Assembly (NCBI GenBank): GCA_023266095.1
Contig: JAHFRV010000019.1
Coordinates: forward strand, 1 to 55,165
Direction: 5' to 3'
Length of the DNA stretch: 55,165 nt
DNA from: Gammaproteobacteria bacterium
GTDB taxonomy: Bacteria > Pseudomonadota > Gammaproteobacteria > DRLM01
A program made the translations under genes and the position numbers. Numbering within the stretch: the stretch's first letter is position 1; each line of letters opens with the position of its first letter. Below are positions 8,873 to 20,609 of this stretch, piece by piece. The notes beneath the pieces were generated by a model, which was not told the origin of the DNA, searched no databases, and was given only the letters and a program-made list of their open reading frames with translations.

Positions 8873-9095
8873 GCTTCATCTCCCCCCACGCCTCCCGGGC
8901 AAGAACCGTCCCGGCCATTTTTTGTGGTTACCCGATCAAAACGCTTCCGTTGGCCGGATAAGGTTTGCGGATCAACGCATCGCTTTACTTCCGCCTCCGC
9001 TAAAGAACCCAGCCTTTCGTCCGAATTAAAGATAAATCGACAATCCGCGATGTGATGCCGCAGATCAGCACTCACACGGCGGCGGGAGAAACTTG

Positions 9096-9335
9096 ATGCT
9101 GAGCTTTATTCTTGCCCTCACCTTTCGGTTCGAACGCGAACATGGCCACGCACCCAATCTGGTCTATTTGAATACGGAACAGTTCCAGACTTTGCGTGGA
9201 GAATTGGAGATATCCCCACACGGCACGCTCGCCCATGCGCTCGGCATGCAGGTGGTGATCATTCCCAGCTTGATCCATCCCGAAGTGATGTTCCGCACCC
9301 TGATGGCGCCGGGTGGCTTGGCGAGTCTGCACTAA
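9096..9335 (+). CDS. Small conserved-looking protein of unknown function
   Basis: A 79-residue protein. ATG 9096 follows GGGAG at the right distance; a TTG one codon earlier is less likely. The sequence reads like a folded alpha/beta protein: a hydrophobic start MLSFILALTFRFE, then HGHAPNLVYLNTEQFQTL, and HALGMQVVIIPSLIHPEV near the end. It has no recognisable catalytic motif. Protein-like residue use, a good ribosome site and no overlap support a real gene. I do not recognise its family. Confidence 0.65.
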   Translation: MLSFILALTFRFEREHGHAPNLVYLNTEQFQTLRGELEISPHGTLAHALGMQVVIIPSLIHPEVMFRTLMAPGGLASLH

Positions 9336-9488
9336 AGCGCCCCGGCATTCATTGCCCGACACCCGGTTCATACAACTTGTTTTGCCGCACAATCAATGCG
9401 AAAGTAGCGGCTTGACGCGGCGCGGCAAAAAAAGCCGGGCTTTCTTATCTGCGCCTTTGCGACCTGAATCAGTGAGGGAGAAACATAA

Positions 9489-10373
9489 ATGAAAGTGTTG
9501 GTCATTGGTGGCACCGGTACGCTGGGCGGTGCGGTGATACATAGCCTGCGGCAACGCGGCGTCAGCGTGCGCTGCATGTCCCGCTACGCCAATAAAGCCA
9601 AGTCCCTGCCCGACGGCATCGAAGGTGTGGTAGGTGATCTGGAAAAACCCAGCTCGCTGGGCATGGCGTTTGATGGCGTCGATGGGGTGTTTCTGATCAC
9701 CCCTCTCAGCCGCAACGAAACGCAATTGGGCCTGGTCGCGGTGGAAGCAGCCAAGGCAGCCGGCATCACCAAACTGGTCTATCTGTCCGTACCCATGCCG
9801 CCGGGCTCGGAGAACATCCCCCATTTCCGCAGCAAACTCGCCATTGAGCAGGCCATTAAACAGGCGGGCTTCGATTACACTCTGTTACGACCCAATAACT
9901 TTTTTCAGAACGATTTTCTGTGGTGCCGTGCCGCGATCATGTCTTATGGCGTCTATCCCCCGCCTATCGGTTCGGTGGGTTTGAGTCGGGTGGATATCCG
10001 CGATGTGGCCGAAGCCGCCGCCAACGCCTTCATCGAACCCGGCCACGCAGGTGCTGAATATCCCTTGCATGGACCGGACGCACTCACCGGCGAAGCGGTG
10101 GCCGCGGTATTCAGCAAACATCTGGGACGCCCCATCCGCTACGCAGGCAATGACTTGGACGAATGGGCGAAGCAGTCGCAGCACATGATGCCGGAGTGGA
10201 TGGTCAAAGATCTCCGTGCCATGTACCAGCATTTTCAGCAACACGGCATGATCGCCAGTCCCGCGGATTTCGCGGCACAGCGTAAAATATTAAAACACGA
10301 ACCCCGCAGCTTTGATGCCTTCGTCGCGGAGATTCTGCCGGTGTGGCGGGGAGAGATCGCGAACAAACACTAA
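9489..10373 (+). CDS. NmrA/atypical short-chain dehydrogenase-like NAD(P)-binding protein
   Basis: A 294-residue single-domain Rossmann protein. The dinucleotide motif is GGTGTLGG (residues 8-15), and SRYANKAKSL follows strand 2, consistent with NADP. The lines KLVYLSVPMPPGSENIPHFRSK and DYTLLRPNNFFQNDFLW fit the NmrA-like/QOR2 (NAD(P)H-sensing or quinone-reducing) group, which lacks the Tyr-xxx-Lys of classical dehydrogenases. ATG 9489 follows GAGGGAG. It stands alone between small genes. It may be a redox sensor or a reductase; the substrate is not evident. Confidence 0.85.
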   Translation: MKVLVIGGTGTLGGAVIHSLRQRGVSVRCMSRYANKAKSLPDGIEGVVGDLEKPSSLGMAFDGVDGVFLITPLSRNETQLGLVAVEAAKAAGITKLVYLSVPMPPGSENIPHFRSKLAIEQAIKQAGFDYTLLRPNNFFQNDFLWCRAAIMSYGVYPPPIGSVGLSRVDIRDVAEAAANAFIEPGHAGAEYPLHGPDALTGEAVAAVFSKHLGRPIRYAGNDLDEWAKQSQHMMPEWMVKDLRAMYQHFQQHGMIASPADFAAQRKILKHEPRSFDAFVAEILPVWRGEIANKH

Positions 10374-10398
10374 GCTACTGCCGATTGATTCATCTTGC

Positions 10399-10481
10399 AC
10401 CGCCAAGGCGCCAAGGACACCAAAGGTTTTCTCTTTTTCATCGAAAAAGTTTTTTCTTGGTGTCCTTGGCGCCTTGGCGGT
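10399..10481. repeat. Perfect 25-bp inverted repeat forming a long hairpin
   Basis: The left arm (10399-10423) starts ACCGCCAAGGCGCCAAGG and the right arm (10457-10481) is its exact reverse complement, ending CCTTGGCGCCTTGGCGGT. The 33-base interior itself holds CTTTTTC-atc-GAAAAAG. The arms are built from CCAAGG-type units seen as dispersed intergenic repeats in many bacteria. It lies 26 bases after the NmrA-like gene, so it could act as terminator, REP-like element or MITE. Confidence 0.85.
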
Positions 10482-10499
10482 TAAGAAATTTTTCAGTCT

Positions 10500-10664
10500 C
10501 TAGTTAATCCCGACGGGTTTGCCGGTCGCACGCATCCCTCCACCCCTGTCGGTCGCCATGGTGAAGAGAATCTCGCCTCTACGTCCATAGCGACGGCCAA
10601 TCGCCGCCATTGTAAAAATCAAATTACCTAAAGCCATTTCACCCGCTAGTATTTTTTCGAGCAT
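10500..10664 (-). CDS. Possible 54-residue protein divergent from catalase
   Basis: An open frame of 54 codons from ATG 10664 to TAG 10500 on the minus strand. GGGTG lies only one base before the ATG. The peptide is basic and has two similar halves: LIFTMAAIGRRYGRRG and ILFTMATDRGGGMRATG. The internal similarity and lack of stops suggest it may be coding, but no family is recognised and the start site is weak. It could equally be a relic. It fills most of the gap between the hairpin repeat and the catalase gene. Confidence 0.3.
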   Translation of the reverse strand: MLEKILAGEMALGNLIFTMAAIGRRYGRRGEILFTMATDRGGGMRATGKPVGIN

Positions 10665-10721
10665 CACCCTACACCACCCGGTTCAACAGAACCGTCAATT
10701 GAGTAGAGTCAGGAGGGAATC

Positions 10722-12185
10722 ATGAGCAACAGGACATTAACCACATCCAGCGGGGCACCGGTCGCCGACGACAACAACAGCATCAGCGCCGGCGAACGCG
10801 GTCCTTTAACTTTCGACAATCATCATTTGTTCGAAAAGCTGGCGCACTTCAACCGGGAACGCATTCCTGAACGGGTGGTGCATGCGCGCGGCACCGGCGC
10901 TTACGGCACCTTCACCTTGAACAAGGGCCTCAAGGACTACACCATCGCCCGCTTTCTCCAGCAGCCCGGCCAGAAGACCGAAGTCTTCGTGCGCTTATCC
11001 ACCGTCGGCGGCGGCCAAGACTCCAGCGACTATGCCCGCGACCCACGCGGTTTCGCCATTAAGTTTTATACCGACCAGGGCAATTTCGATCTGGTCGGCA
11101 ACAACACGCCGGTGTTTTTCTTGAGCGACCCAAGCAAATTCCCCGACTTCATCCACTCGCAGAAGAAAAATCCGCGGACCAACCTGCCCGACCCTCACGC
11201 CGTGTATGAATTCTGGGCCAACCATCCGCAATCACTGCATCAGATGATGATCCTGATGTCGGATCGCGGCATCCCTTATTCGCTGCGCCACATGCACGGT
11301 TTCAGTTCGCACACCTTGAGTTTCTGGAACAGCAAAGGCGAGCGTTACTGGATCAAGTGGCACATCAAAACCAATCAGGGCATCAAAACCCTCACCAATG
11401 AAGAAGCCGCCAAAATGCCCGCCTTCGGCGCGCAGAAGGATTTAGTGGACGCCATCGACCGCGGCGAATTTCCGAGCTGGACCGTCAAGCTGCAAATCAT
11501 GAGCGAGGCCCAGGCCAAGACCTATCACATCAATCCGTTCGATCTGACCAAGATTTGGCCGCACGGCGATTTTCCGCTGATCGAGATCGGCCAGCTCGAA
11601 CTCAACCGCAACGTCACCAACTATTTCGCGGAGACCGAGCAGGCCGCCTTCGCGCCCAGCAATCTGGTGCCGGGCATCGGCGCCTCGCCCGACAAAATGT
11701 TGCAGGCGCGCCTGCTGGCCTATCAGGACGCCCACCGTTACCGCATCGGCGTCAACGCCAATCAGCTTCCGGTCAACGCGCCCAAGTGTCCGGTCAATCA
11801 TTACCAACGCGACGGCGCGATGGCGGGCATGTGCCCGGCCCATGGCGGCGGCAACAACCAAGACGGCAGCGTGAACTTCTTCCCCAACGACCAAACCGCG
11901 CAAGGCGCGCCCGCCCCCGCGCCGGAAACCGCGGCGCCGCCGCTGCCGCTGCTGGAAAACGCCTGGGTCCAGGCCTACGACACCAGCGAGGCCGACCACT
12001 ACAGCCAGCCCGGCGATTTATACCGGCTGATGAGCGACGATCAAAAAAATCAGCTGGTCAACAACGTCGCCGACGGCTTGATCCACGCCTCCAAGTCCGC
12101 GCAAGAACGGATGCTCGCCCAATTCGCCAAAGTGGACGCGGACTACGCCAGCCGGGTCAGCAAGGCTTTAAATCAACGGGAGTGA
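10722..12185 (+). CDS. katA: Monofunctional haem catalase
   Basis: A 487-residue small-subunit (clade 3) catalase that turns hydrogen peroxide into water and oxygen. The distal His is in RVVHARGTGAYG (about 54-65), the distal Asn region is DLVGNNTPVFFL, and the proximal Tyr is in RLLAYQDAHRYRIG (about 330-343). A strong AGGAGG precedes ATG 10722. After the haem-binding region it has an unusual low-complexity stretch (CPAHGGGNNQDGS and a Pro-Ala-rich run to PETAAPPLP) where typical members have a shorter linker before the C-terminal helices. It is followed by a good terminator. The symbol is by family, not by orthology. Confidence 0.95.
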   Translation: MSNRTLTTSSGAPVADDNNSISAGERGPLTFDNHHLFEKLAHFNRERIPERVVHARGTGAYGTFTLNKGLKDYTIARFLQQPGQKTEVFVRLSTVGGGQDSSDYARDPRGFAIKFYTDQGNFDLVGNNTPVFFLSDPSKFPDFIHSQKKNPRTNLPDPHAVYEFWANHPQSLHQMMILMSDRGIPYSLRHMHGFSSHTLSFWNSKGERYWIKWHIKTNQGIKTLTNEEAAKMPAFGAQKDLVDAIDRGEFPSWTVKLQIMSEAQAKTYHINPFDLTKIWPHGDFPLIEIGQLELNRNVTNYFAETEQAAFAPSNLVPGIGASPDKMLQARLLAYQDAHRYRIGVNANQLPVNAPKCPVNHYQRDGAMAGMCPAHGGGNNQDGSVNFFPNDQTAQGAPAPAPETAAPPLPLLENAWVQAYDTSEADHYSQPGDLYRLMSDDQKNQLVNNVADGLIHASKSAQERMLAQFAKVDADYASRVSKALNQRE

Positions 12186-12226
12186 GCGCGTTGCCGATCT
12201 AAACTTTCAGTAGGTCTTTTGAGAAA

Positions 12227-12263
12227 CGGACACCTCGCCGGTAATGGCGGGGTGTCCGCTTTT
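12227..12263 (+). terminator. Rho-independent terminator after catalase
   Basis: CGGACACC-t-CGCC pairs with GGCG-g-GGTGTCCG around a GGTAAT loop, followed by CTTTTG. It lies 42 bases after the catalase stop. Confidence 0.8.
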
Positions 12264-12389
12264 GTGGTGAGCGAGTCGTTTTGGCGTGATTTCAGATCAA
12301 TTGCGGACTGAGTCTCATCTTGCTTGTACTTGTAGAATCTTACGAAGACGCCGCATTTGTTGATTCTTATGACGAAGCGTCAAACGAAT

Positions 12390-13015
12390 GGTTAGGCGCG
12401 CGCGGCTAAAGCCTCAATTATATCTGGCGCCAACGTCGGCACCTGGCAACTCGCCCGCCTTCAGCCTAGTAATGAGCGCACTCAATTCCCTTGCGCCCTC
12501 AATATCAAAGTACATCGGTTTACCCGCAGCACAACTTCCGAGGGCGCACAAGGTTATTGCAAGGTAGTGAGATCTGGCGTTTCCGCTATGAAACTCGAAC
12601 TTCAGTTTCATTCCAAATATCGACGGCACGGTGCCAATTTCCTTATCAAAGGCATCGCCATTAGCTGTTGCCTGCTCGGCCCACTCTAGATACTTGGATA
12701 TGCTCTGAAGATACTCGTCCGCGTACTTAACATAGAAGGTCGCATAGTCATCGCCAGTGAATGATACCCCGCCATACGGGGTATACGTAACCACTAGTTC
12801 CTGCTTACCGGGCTTACCTCTAACCATTACGAAGGTTGGTCGCTCCATGTACTTCTGAGCCAGGTCGTTATATTCGTTAACGCTGAGACCCGTCCTTATT
12901 TCCTCTTGCTTGGCATGCGAAACACCAGAGATGAGCAGCATCAATGCCAGTGCGATTAGCTCTCTCATAGCAACATCCAGTTTCTTGTAATTCTGCGCGA
13001 ACATTTCTTGCGCGC

Positions 13016-13021
<6 letters not shown>
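12390..13021. other. Cassette-like segment bounded by a 12-bp inverted repeat
   Basis: GGTTAGGCGCGC at 12390-12401 and its exact inverse at 13010-13021 enclose a single AT-richer gene. The G/TTAGGC boundary matches the recombination core of integron gene cassettes, and the minus-strand sequence after the gene begins GCCTAAC, like the first box of an attC site. The metH stop codon lies within the right boundary, so the inserted DNA seems to end metH. The second half of an attC site is not convincing and no integrase is present, so this is an inference. Confidence 0.4.
12414..12968 (-). CDS. Secreted protein of unknown function
   Basis: A 184-residue protein starting at ATG 12968 with a classical signal peptide (MRELIALALMLLISGVSHA, cleavage after Ala-Lys or nearby). 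Upstream codons in the same frame overlap metH antisense and are not part of the gene. The mature part is mixed alpha/beta with a segment VTYTPYGGVSFTGDDYATFY, a helical stretch and a paired-Cys segment LCALGSCAAG that may form a disulfide. It is a single-gene unit between metH and a cassette-like boundary, with lower GC and different codon use from its neighbours, suggesting acquisition. I do not recognise the family. Confidence 0.7.
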   Translation of the reverse strand: MRELIALALMLLISGVSHAKQEEIRTGLSVNEYNDLAQKYMERPTFVMVRGKPGKQELVVTYTPYGGVSFTGDDYATFYVKYADEYLQSISKYLEWAEQATANGDAFDKEIGTVPSIFGMKLKFEFHSGNARSHYLAITLCALGSCAAGKPMYFDIEGARELSALITRLKAGELPGADVGARYN

Positions 13022-16681
<3,660 letters not shown>

Positions 16682-16836
16682 CGTTTCATTCACCCGTGCG
16701 CGACGGCGCGGCCGCCGTCAATTCAAAAAGGGGGCTATTCTATCACCCACGCCCCGGTCCGGCATGCCCGCTAGGCGCGACTGGGGTCGGGACCGGAACG
16801 GCTAGTGTAGTGCTTCGTATATTCAGGAACAGAAAT

Positions 16837-16975
16837 CTCCCCTCCTTGTATAAGGAGGGGTGCCCCGGAGGGGCGGGGTGGATGATGCGCCGTGCCCGAG
16901 TAGTCTGCTCACTGCGCCTTTGCACCCAACCACCCCGGCGCTAGCGCGCCACCCCTCCTCGTTTGAGGAGGGGAG
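16837..16975. repeat. MITE-like palindromic element upstream of metH
   Basis: The left end CTCCCCTCCTTGTATAAGGA (16837-16856, then GGGGTG to 16862) and the right end CACCCCTCCTCGTTTGAGGA (16950-16969, then GGGGAG to 16975) are each hairpins and are also near-perfect inverted copies of one another. Interior GGGGTGG/CCACCCC arms extend the pairing. It resembles dispersed CCCCTCC palindromes of bacterial genomes. It occupies the 16694-17083 gap between metH and the DUF2007 gene. Confidence 0.75.
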
Positions 16976-17083
16976 TGATGAAACCGTTTGGTCTTTCATC
17001 GCGGAGCAAATATTCCAGCCATTGCGAAGCGCTACGCTAGAATAGCGGCCTAGCGCAGACAGCGCCCGGACTGGACTCTCCGC

Positions 17084-17320
17084 ATGAAACTGGTTACCGT
17101 CGCCACCTTCGACACTATGCCCGCCGCCCATATCGCCAAGGGCCGCCTGGAAACCGAAGGCATCGCCTGCTGGTTGAAGGACGAACATCTCGGCCAGACC
17201 GATTGGCTGTACAACATCGCGGTGGGCTGGATCAAATTGCAAGTGGACGCGGAACACTTTGAGCAGGCTCGCCTCATCCTCGACACCGATTACTCCGCCG
17301 ATCTGCCCGGCGGCGGCTAA
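17084..17320 (+). CDS. DUF2007 putative signal-transducing protein
   Basis: A 78-residue protein of the DUF2007 family: TVATFDTMPAAHIAKGRLET at the N-terminus and GWIKLQVDAEHFEQARLIL near the end, a ferredoxin-like small fold. Family members are often called putative signal transducers without demonstrated function. ATG 17084 gives the usual family length. The acyltransferase start follows 3 bases after the stop, so they are co-transcribed. Confidence 0.85.
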   Translation: MKLVTVATFDTMPAAHIAKGRLETEGIACWLKDEHLGQTDWLYNIAVGWIKLQVDAEHFEQARLILDTDYSADLPGGG

Positions 17321-17323
17321 GCC

Positions 17324-18202
17324 ATGCGCGCGCATCTGATCCGCTGGCTGCTGCGCGCCCTCGCCGCCCTCCCGCTACCGCTCGCCCATGCCGCGGGTGT
17401 GCTCATCGGCGGCGGTTTGCTGGTCGTGCCCAATCAACTGCGCCGCGTCAGCGCGATCAACGTGGCGCTATGCTGGCCGGAGCTGGACGCCGCGCAACAA
17501 CGGCGGCTGATCCGCGCCAGCCTCATCGAAGCAGGCAAGACGATGTGCGAAGCCGGCGCCTTGTGGTTGTGGTCCGGTGAACGCACGCTGCGGCTGGTGC
17601 GCGCGGTGAGCGGCGAAGAACATTTGCGCGCCGCCCTCGCCGCTGGCAAGGGCGCCATCCTCGCCGCGCCGCACTTGGGCGCCTGGGAAATCATCGGTCT
17701 GTATTGCTCCCATCACTACCCCATGACCAGTCTGTACCGACCGCCGCGCCTAGCGGAAATGGATAGGCTGGTGCGCCATGGCCGCGAACGGCTCGGCGCC
17801 AAGCTGGTGCCGGCCGATGCCGGCGGCGTGCGGGCGCTTTATCAAGCCCTGGGCCGCGGCGAATTGGTGGGCATGTTACCCGACCAGGAACCCGGCGCCG
17901 GCAACGGCCTCTTCGCGCCGCTGTTCGGCGTACCGGCCAACACCATGGTGCTACTGTCGCGGCTCGCCATCAAAACCGGCGCGGCGGTCATCTTCGGCTA
18001 CGCCGAACGCCTGCCGGGCGGGCGCGGTTATCATCTGCATTTCTTTCCCGCCCCGCCTGCGATCAATCGGGCGCCGACCGAAAATTCCGTGCAAGTGATG
18101 AATGCGATGGTGGAGCAGTTGATACGCCACGCCCCGCAACAATATCAATGGGGCTATAAACGCTTTCGCACCCGGCCACCCGGGGACACGAAATTGTATT
18201 GA
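17324..18202 (+). CDS. LpxL/HtrB-family lipid A acyltransferase-like protein
   Basis: A 292-residue membrane-associated acyltransferase of the LpxL/LpxM family. The N-terminus carries a hydrophobic anchor (about residues 7-37). The core motif AAPHLGAWEII (HxxxxE type) is followed by SLYRPPRLAEMDRLV, MLPDQEPGAGNGLF and a C-terminal YQWGYKRFRTRPPG, all hallmarks of the lauroyl/myristoyl transferases of lipid A and related lipids. It acts at the cytoplasmic face of the inner membrane. It is translationally close to the DUF2007 gene. The second acyltransferase usually present elsewhere is not in this window, so LpxL versus LpxM cannot be decided. Confidence 0.9.
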   Translation: MRAHLIRWLLRALAALPLPLAHAAGVLIGGGLLVVPNQLRRVSAINVALCWPELDAAQQRRLIRASLIEAGKTMCEAGALWLWSGERTLRLVRAVSGEEHLRAALAAGKGAILAAPHLGAWEIIGLYCSHHYPMTSLYRPPRLAEMDRLVRHGRERLGAKLVPADAGGVRALYQALGRGELVGMLPDQEPGAGNGLFAPLFGVPANTMVLLSRLAIKTGAAVIFGYAERLPGGRGYHLHFFPAPPAINRAPTENSVQVMNAMVEQLIRHAPQQYQWGYKRFRTRPPGDTKLY

Positions 18203-18499
18203 GGGCGACGGATCCGGCACGCGATCAACGGTCCGTTTGCATTGAGAGCATACTGCGGGCCAGCAATCCTGGTCAGGCGCGATCACGATGCAGCAAAGTG
18301 TGGACATTGTCCGCCTATCTCACCCGCAGCACCACCCGCAAAACATTCCCGAAGGGCTGGCGGATTTCCTTACACGGAACGACGTTGATTTAGAAACGCC
18401 ATCGGGCGATGATTTTCCTGGTCTCGCAGGCGCTAATACGCGAGACTCATCCAATAGTCATCAGCGGCCGGCGCCACTCGGCCTCAAAACCGGTTTCAT

Positions 18500-18535
18500 T
18501 TTAAGATACGATTTAAGATACGATTTTAGATATCA
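18500..18535. repeat. Three 12-bp tandem repeats upstream of dps
   Basis: TTTAAGATACGA is repeated exactly at 18500-18511 and 18512-18523, then as TTTTAGATATCA at 18524-18535. The unit length is close to one DNA turn, so repeated binding on one face by a regulator is plausible. It lies 55-90 bases before the dps start, in a 388-base gap that otherwise shows no convincing gene. Confidence 0.65.
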
Positions 18536-18590
18536 CACTGGCGTCAACGCCCAGTATTTCTATTAACGCCACGCAACGGAGGACGACATC

Positions 18591-19064
18591 ATGGCCATCG
18601 ACATCGGCATCGCCGAAACGGACCGCAACGAGATCGCCAACGCGCTATCGCGCATGCTGGCCGACAGCTACATCCTGTATCTCAAGACCCACAACTTCCA
18701 CTGGAATGTCACCGGGCCGATGTTCCAGACCCTGCACACCATGTTCATGACTCAATACACCGAGTTGTGGAACGCGCTCGACCTCATCGCCGAACGTATC
18801 CGCGCACTGGGTTTCCCGGCGCCGGGTTCGTACCAGCGCTACGTCGAACTCGCCAGCATCAAAGAAGAAAACGGCGTACCCTCCGCGCAGGACATGATCC
18901 GCCAGCTGGTGGCGGGCCAGGAATCGGTGGCGCGCACCGCGCGCGAGGCCTTCCGCGTCGCCGACGCCGCCAACGACCAGCCCACCGCCGACCTGCTCAC
19001 CCAGCGCATGGAGATTCACGAGAAGAACGCCTGGATGCTGCGCTCCTTGCTCGAGAACGGCTAG
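18591..19064 (+). CDS. dps: Dps-family DNA-protection ferritin
   Basis: A 157-residue Dps protein. The ferroxidase signature [13 protein letters not shown] with the following [18 protein letters not shown] supplies the His, Asp and Glu ligands shared between subunits. Dodecamers oxidise iron with peroxide and coat DNA in stress. CGGAGG precedes ATG 18591 well. The N-terminal tail ([17 protein letters not shown]) is short, so DNA binding may be weak. It stands alone between repeats upstream and a hairpin downstream; peroxide or iron control is likely given the tandem sites. Confidence 0.95.
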   Translation: MAIDIGIAETDRNEIANALSRMLADSYILYLKTHNFHWNVTGPMFQTLHTMFMTQYTELWNALDLIAERIRALGFPAPGSYQRYVELASIKEENGVPSAQDMIRQLVAGQESVARTAREAFRVADAANDQPTADLLTQRMEIHEKNAWMLRSLLENG

Positions 19065-19083
19065 CGAAGAGTATTGCTCGGGA

Positions 19084-19116
19084 GACATCTCCTCTCCCAG
19101 ACGGAGGGGAGATGTC
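19084..19116 (+). terminator. Hairpin downstream of dps
   Basis: GACATCTCCTCTCC (19084-19097) pairs with GGAGGGGAGATGTC (19103-19116) with one mismatch and a five-base loop. It lies 20 bases after the dps stop. The T-run is weak, so efficiency is uncertain. Confidence 0.6.
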
Positions 19117-19320
19117 CTCAAGCAACTCTATTTTGATCATCACCCTCGCCAGGCCCTGCAAACTCATCGACGTTTTATAAGTGATGTAAGACCTGTCGCC
19201 CCAATCTGTCGGGCTCACGCCTCCATGCGAAATCTGATCTCCTGCACGTGAGAAATCCGTATAAAACCAGCGTAATTGCCCCAAAATCCGTTCTAGCTAA
19301 GACGGCATTCAATGTTGTAT

Positions 19321-19340
19321 GTTAAAAACATCTTTTTAAC
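19321..19340. promoter_or_regulatory. Perfect palindrome upstream of the HPP gene
   Basis: GTTAAAAA and TTTTTAAC flank CATC, 43 bases before the HPP start. It may be an operator or the stem of a terminator ending in T residues. The remaining 19117-19320 stretch shows no supported gene. Confidence 0.5.
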
Positions 19341-19383
19341 GGTAGGCCAGCAGCCATAGCCACGACACCCCGCCAAATACCCC

Positions 19384-20334
19384 ATGGATAAACTACGCCG
19401 CTACTTCTTCAGCGATCACGCCGAACCGCCCGCGGGCCATCACGTCGAAAAACTAATCTCCGGCCTGGGCGCGCTCGTCGCGATTTTTTTGGTCGGCGCG
19501 CTCAATTCACTACTGATACCCGAACTGGGGACCCCACTGGTCATTGCGTCGTTGGGCGCCTCCGCGCTGCTGCTGTTCGCCACGCCTCATAGTCCCTTCA
19601 CCCAACCCTGGCCGCTGTTCGGAGGACAACTCATCAGTGCCCTCATCGGTGTTACCTGCGCGAACTACATCGCCAACCTGCATGCCGCTACCGCGCTGGC
19701 GGTCAGCCTTGCGCTCGTCGCCATGTACTATCTGCGCTGCCTGCATCCGCCGGGCGGCGCCACCGCGCTCAGCGCCGTGGTCGGCGATGCGACGATTCAC
19801 GAGCTCGGGTTTGGCTACGTAATCGCGCCGGTCATGCTGGACACCTTGGCGATCATCGTTATCGCGGTCGTGTTTAATTATCTATTCCCCTGGCGGCGTT
19901 ATCCGCTGGGGCTCTCCTCTCTCAAAAAAACCGAATCGCCGGGCTTGGCGTCCGAGATGCCGCCGCCCTACCTCGGTGAAGAAAATTTGCGCTACGCGCT
20001 CCAGCACATGGAGTCTTTCGTAGACGTCAGCACACGTGACCTGGGTGAGATTTACAAACTGGCCGCCCAGCATGCCGAATCGGAGCGGATGTCCCCCGCA
20101 CAAATCTTGCTCGGCCATTACTACAGCAACGGCCGACCGGGCGGCGACGGGTCGGTGCGCAAGGTCATCGATGAAGGGGGCGCGGTCGCATCCCCCGCCA
20201 AAGACAAAATCATTTACCGCGTCATCGTCGGGCCCAACGCGCGCGCCACCGGCACCTGCACCCGCGCCGAGTTCGCCCGCTGGGCCAAGTATGAAGTCGT
20301 GCAGGAAGATGGAACATGGCGGCGGGTAGGCTGA
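19384..20334 (+). CDS. HPP-family integral membrane protein
   Basis: A 316-residue protein. The first ~175 residues form the HPP membrane domain with about five transmembrane helices and the signature CLHPPGGATALSAVVGD (about 119-135). HPP proteins have been linked to nitrite transport in plastids and cyanobacteria, but most bacterial members are uncharacterised. The C-terminal 130 residues are soluble: helices (LQHMESFVDVSTRDLGEIYK) then a beta-rich part ending IVGPNARATGTCTRAEFARW. ATG 19384 is the natural start. It has no operon partner here. Function in this organism is open. Confidence 0.88.
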   Translation: MDKLRRYFFSDHAEPPAGHHVEKLISGLGALVAIFLVGALNSLLIPELGTPLVIASLGASALLLFATPHSPFTQPWPLFGGQLISALIGVTCANYIANLHAATALAVSLALVAMYYLRCLHPPGGATALSAVVGDATIHELGFGYVIAPVMLDTLAIIVIAVVFNYLFPWRRYPLGLSSLKKTESPGLASEMPPPYLGEENLRYALQHMESFVDVSTRDLGEIYKLAAQHAESERMSPAQILLGHYYSNGRPGGDGSVRKVIDEGGAVASPAKDKIIYRVIVGPNARATGTCTRAEFARWAKYEVVQEDGTWRRVG

Positions 20335-20609
20335 TCGGGTCCGGCGGATTTATCGACCCGGCGGTTGAACTACCTCACCTGCGGAGAGAGTAAGGCGAGG
20401 AGAGCGCAGCTGGTAGATGAGAGACCAAGCCGCGGGGACCGCGGGGATTAAAGAGTGAACATACCCTAACCTCAGTACTGATCTTCCGTACCGCTACTTT
20501 TTGCACGATCCTGGGAACCCTGCATATCGAGCTCTCCACGAGTGATAGTGGCGCATGATAATTCAATCCACCAATTGCGCTAGATTCCGGATGGCTATAC
20601 CCGCATTTC

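Noticed and set aside
12320-12400. A complete attC site
   Set aside because: Only the first core box and partial GACGC/GCGTC pairing are seen; the second half does not match, so only a cassette-like segment is claimed.
16694-16836. Cobalamin or SAM riboswitch upstream of metH
   Set aside because: No B12-box-like or SAM-I core sequence could be recognised in the short leader.
18288-18566. 92-residue open frame before dps
   Set aside because: Weak start, and its C-terminal repeats (RYDLRYDFRY) are just the 12-bp DNA repeats read as codons.
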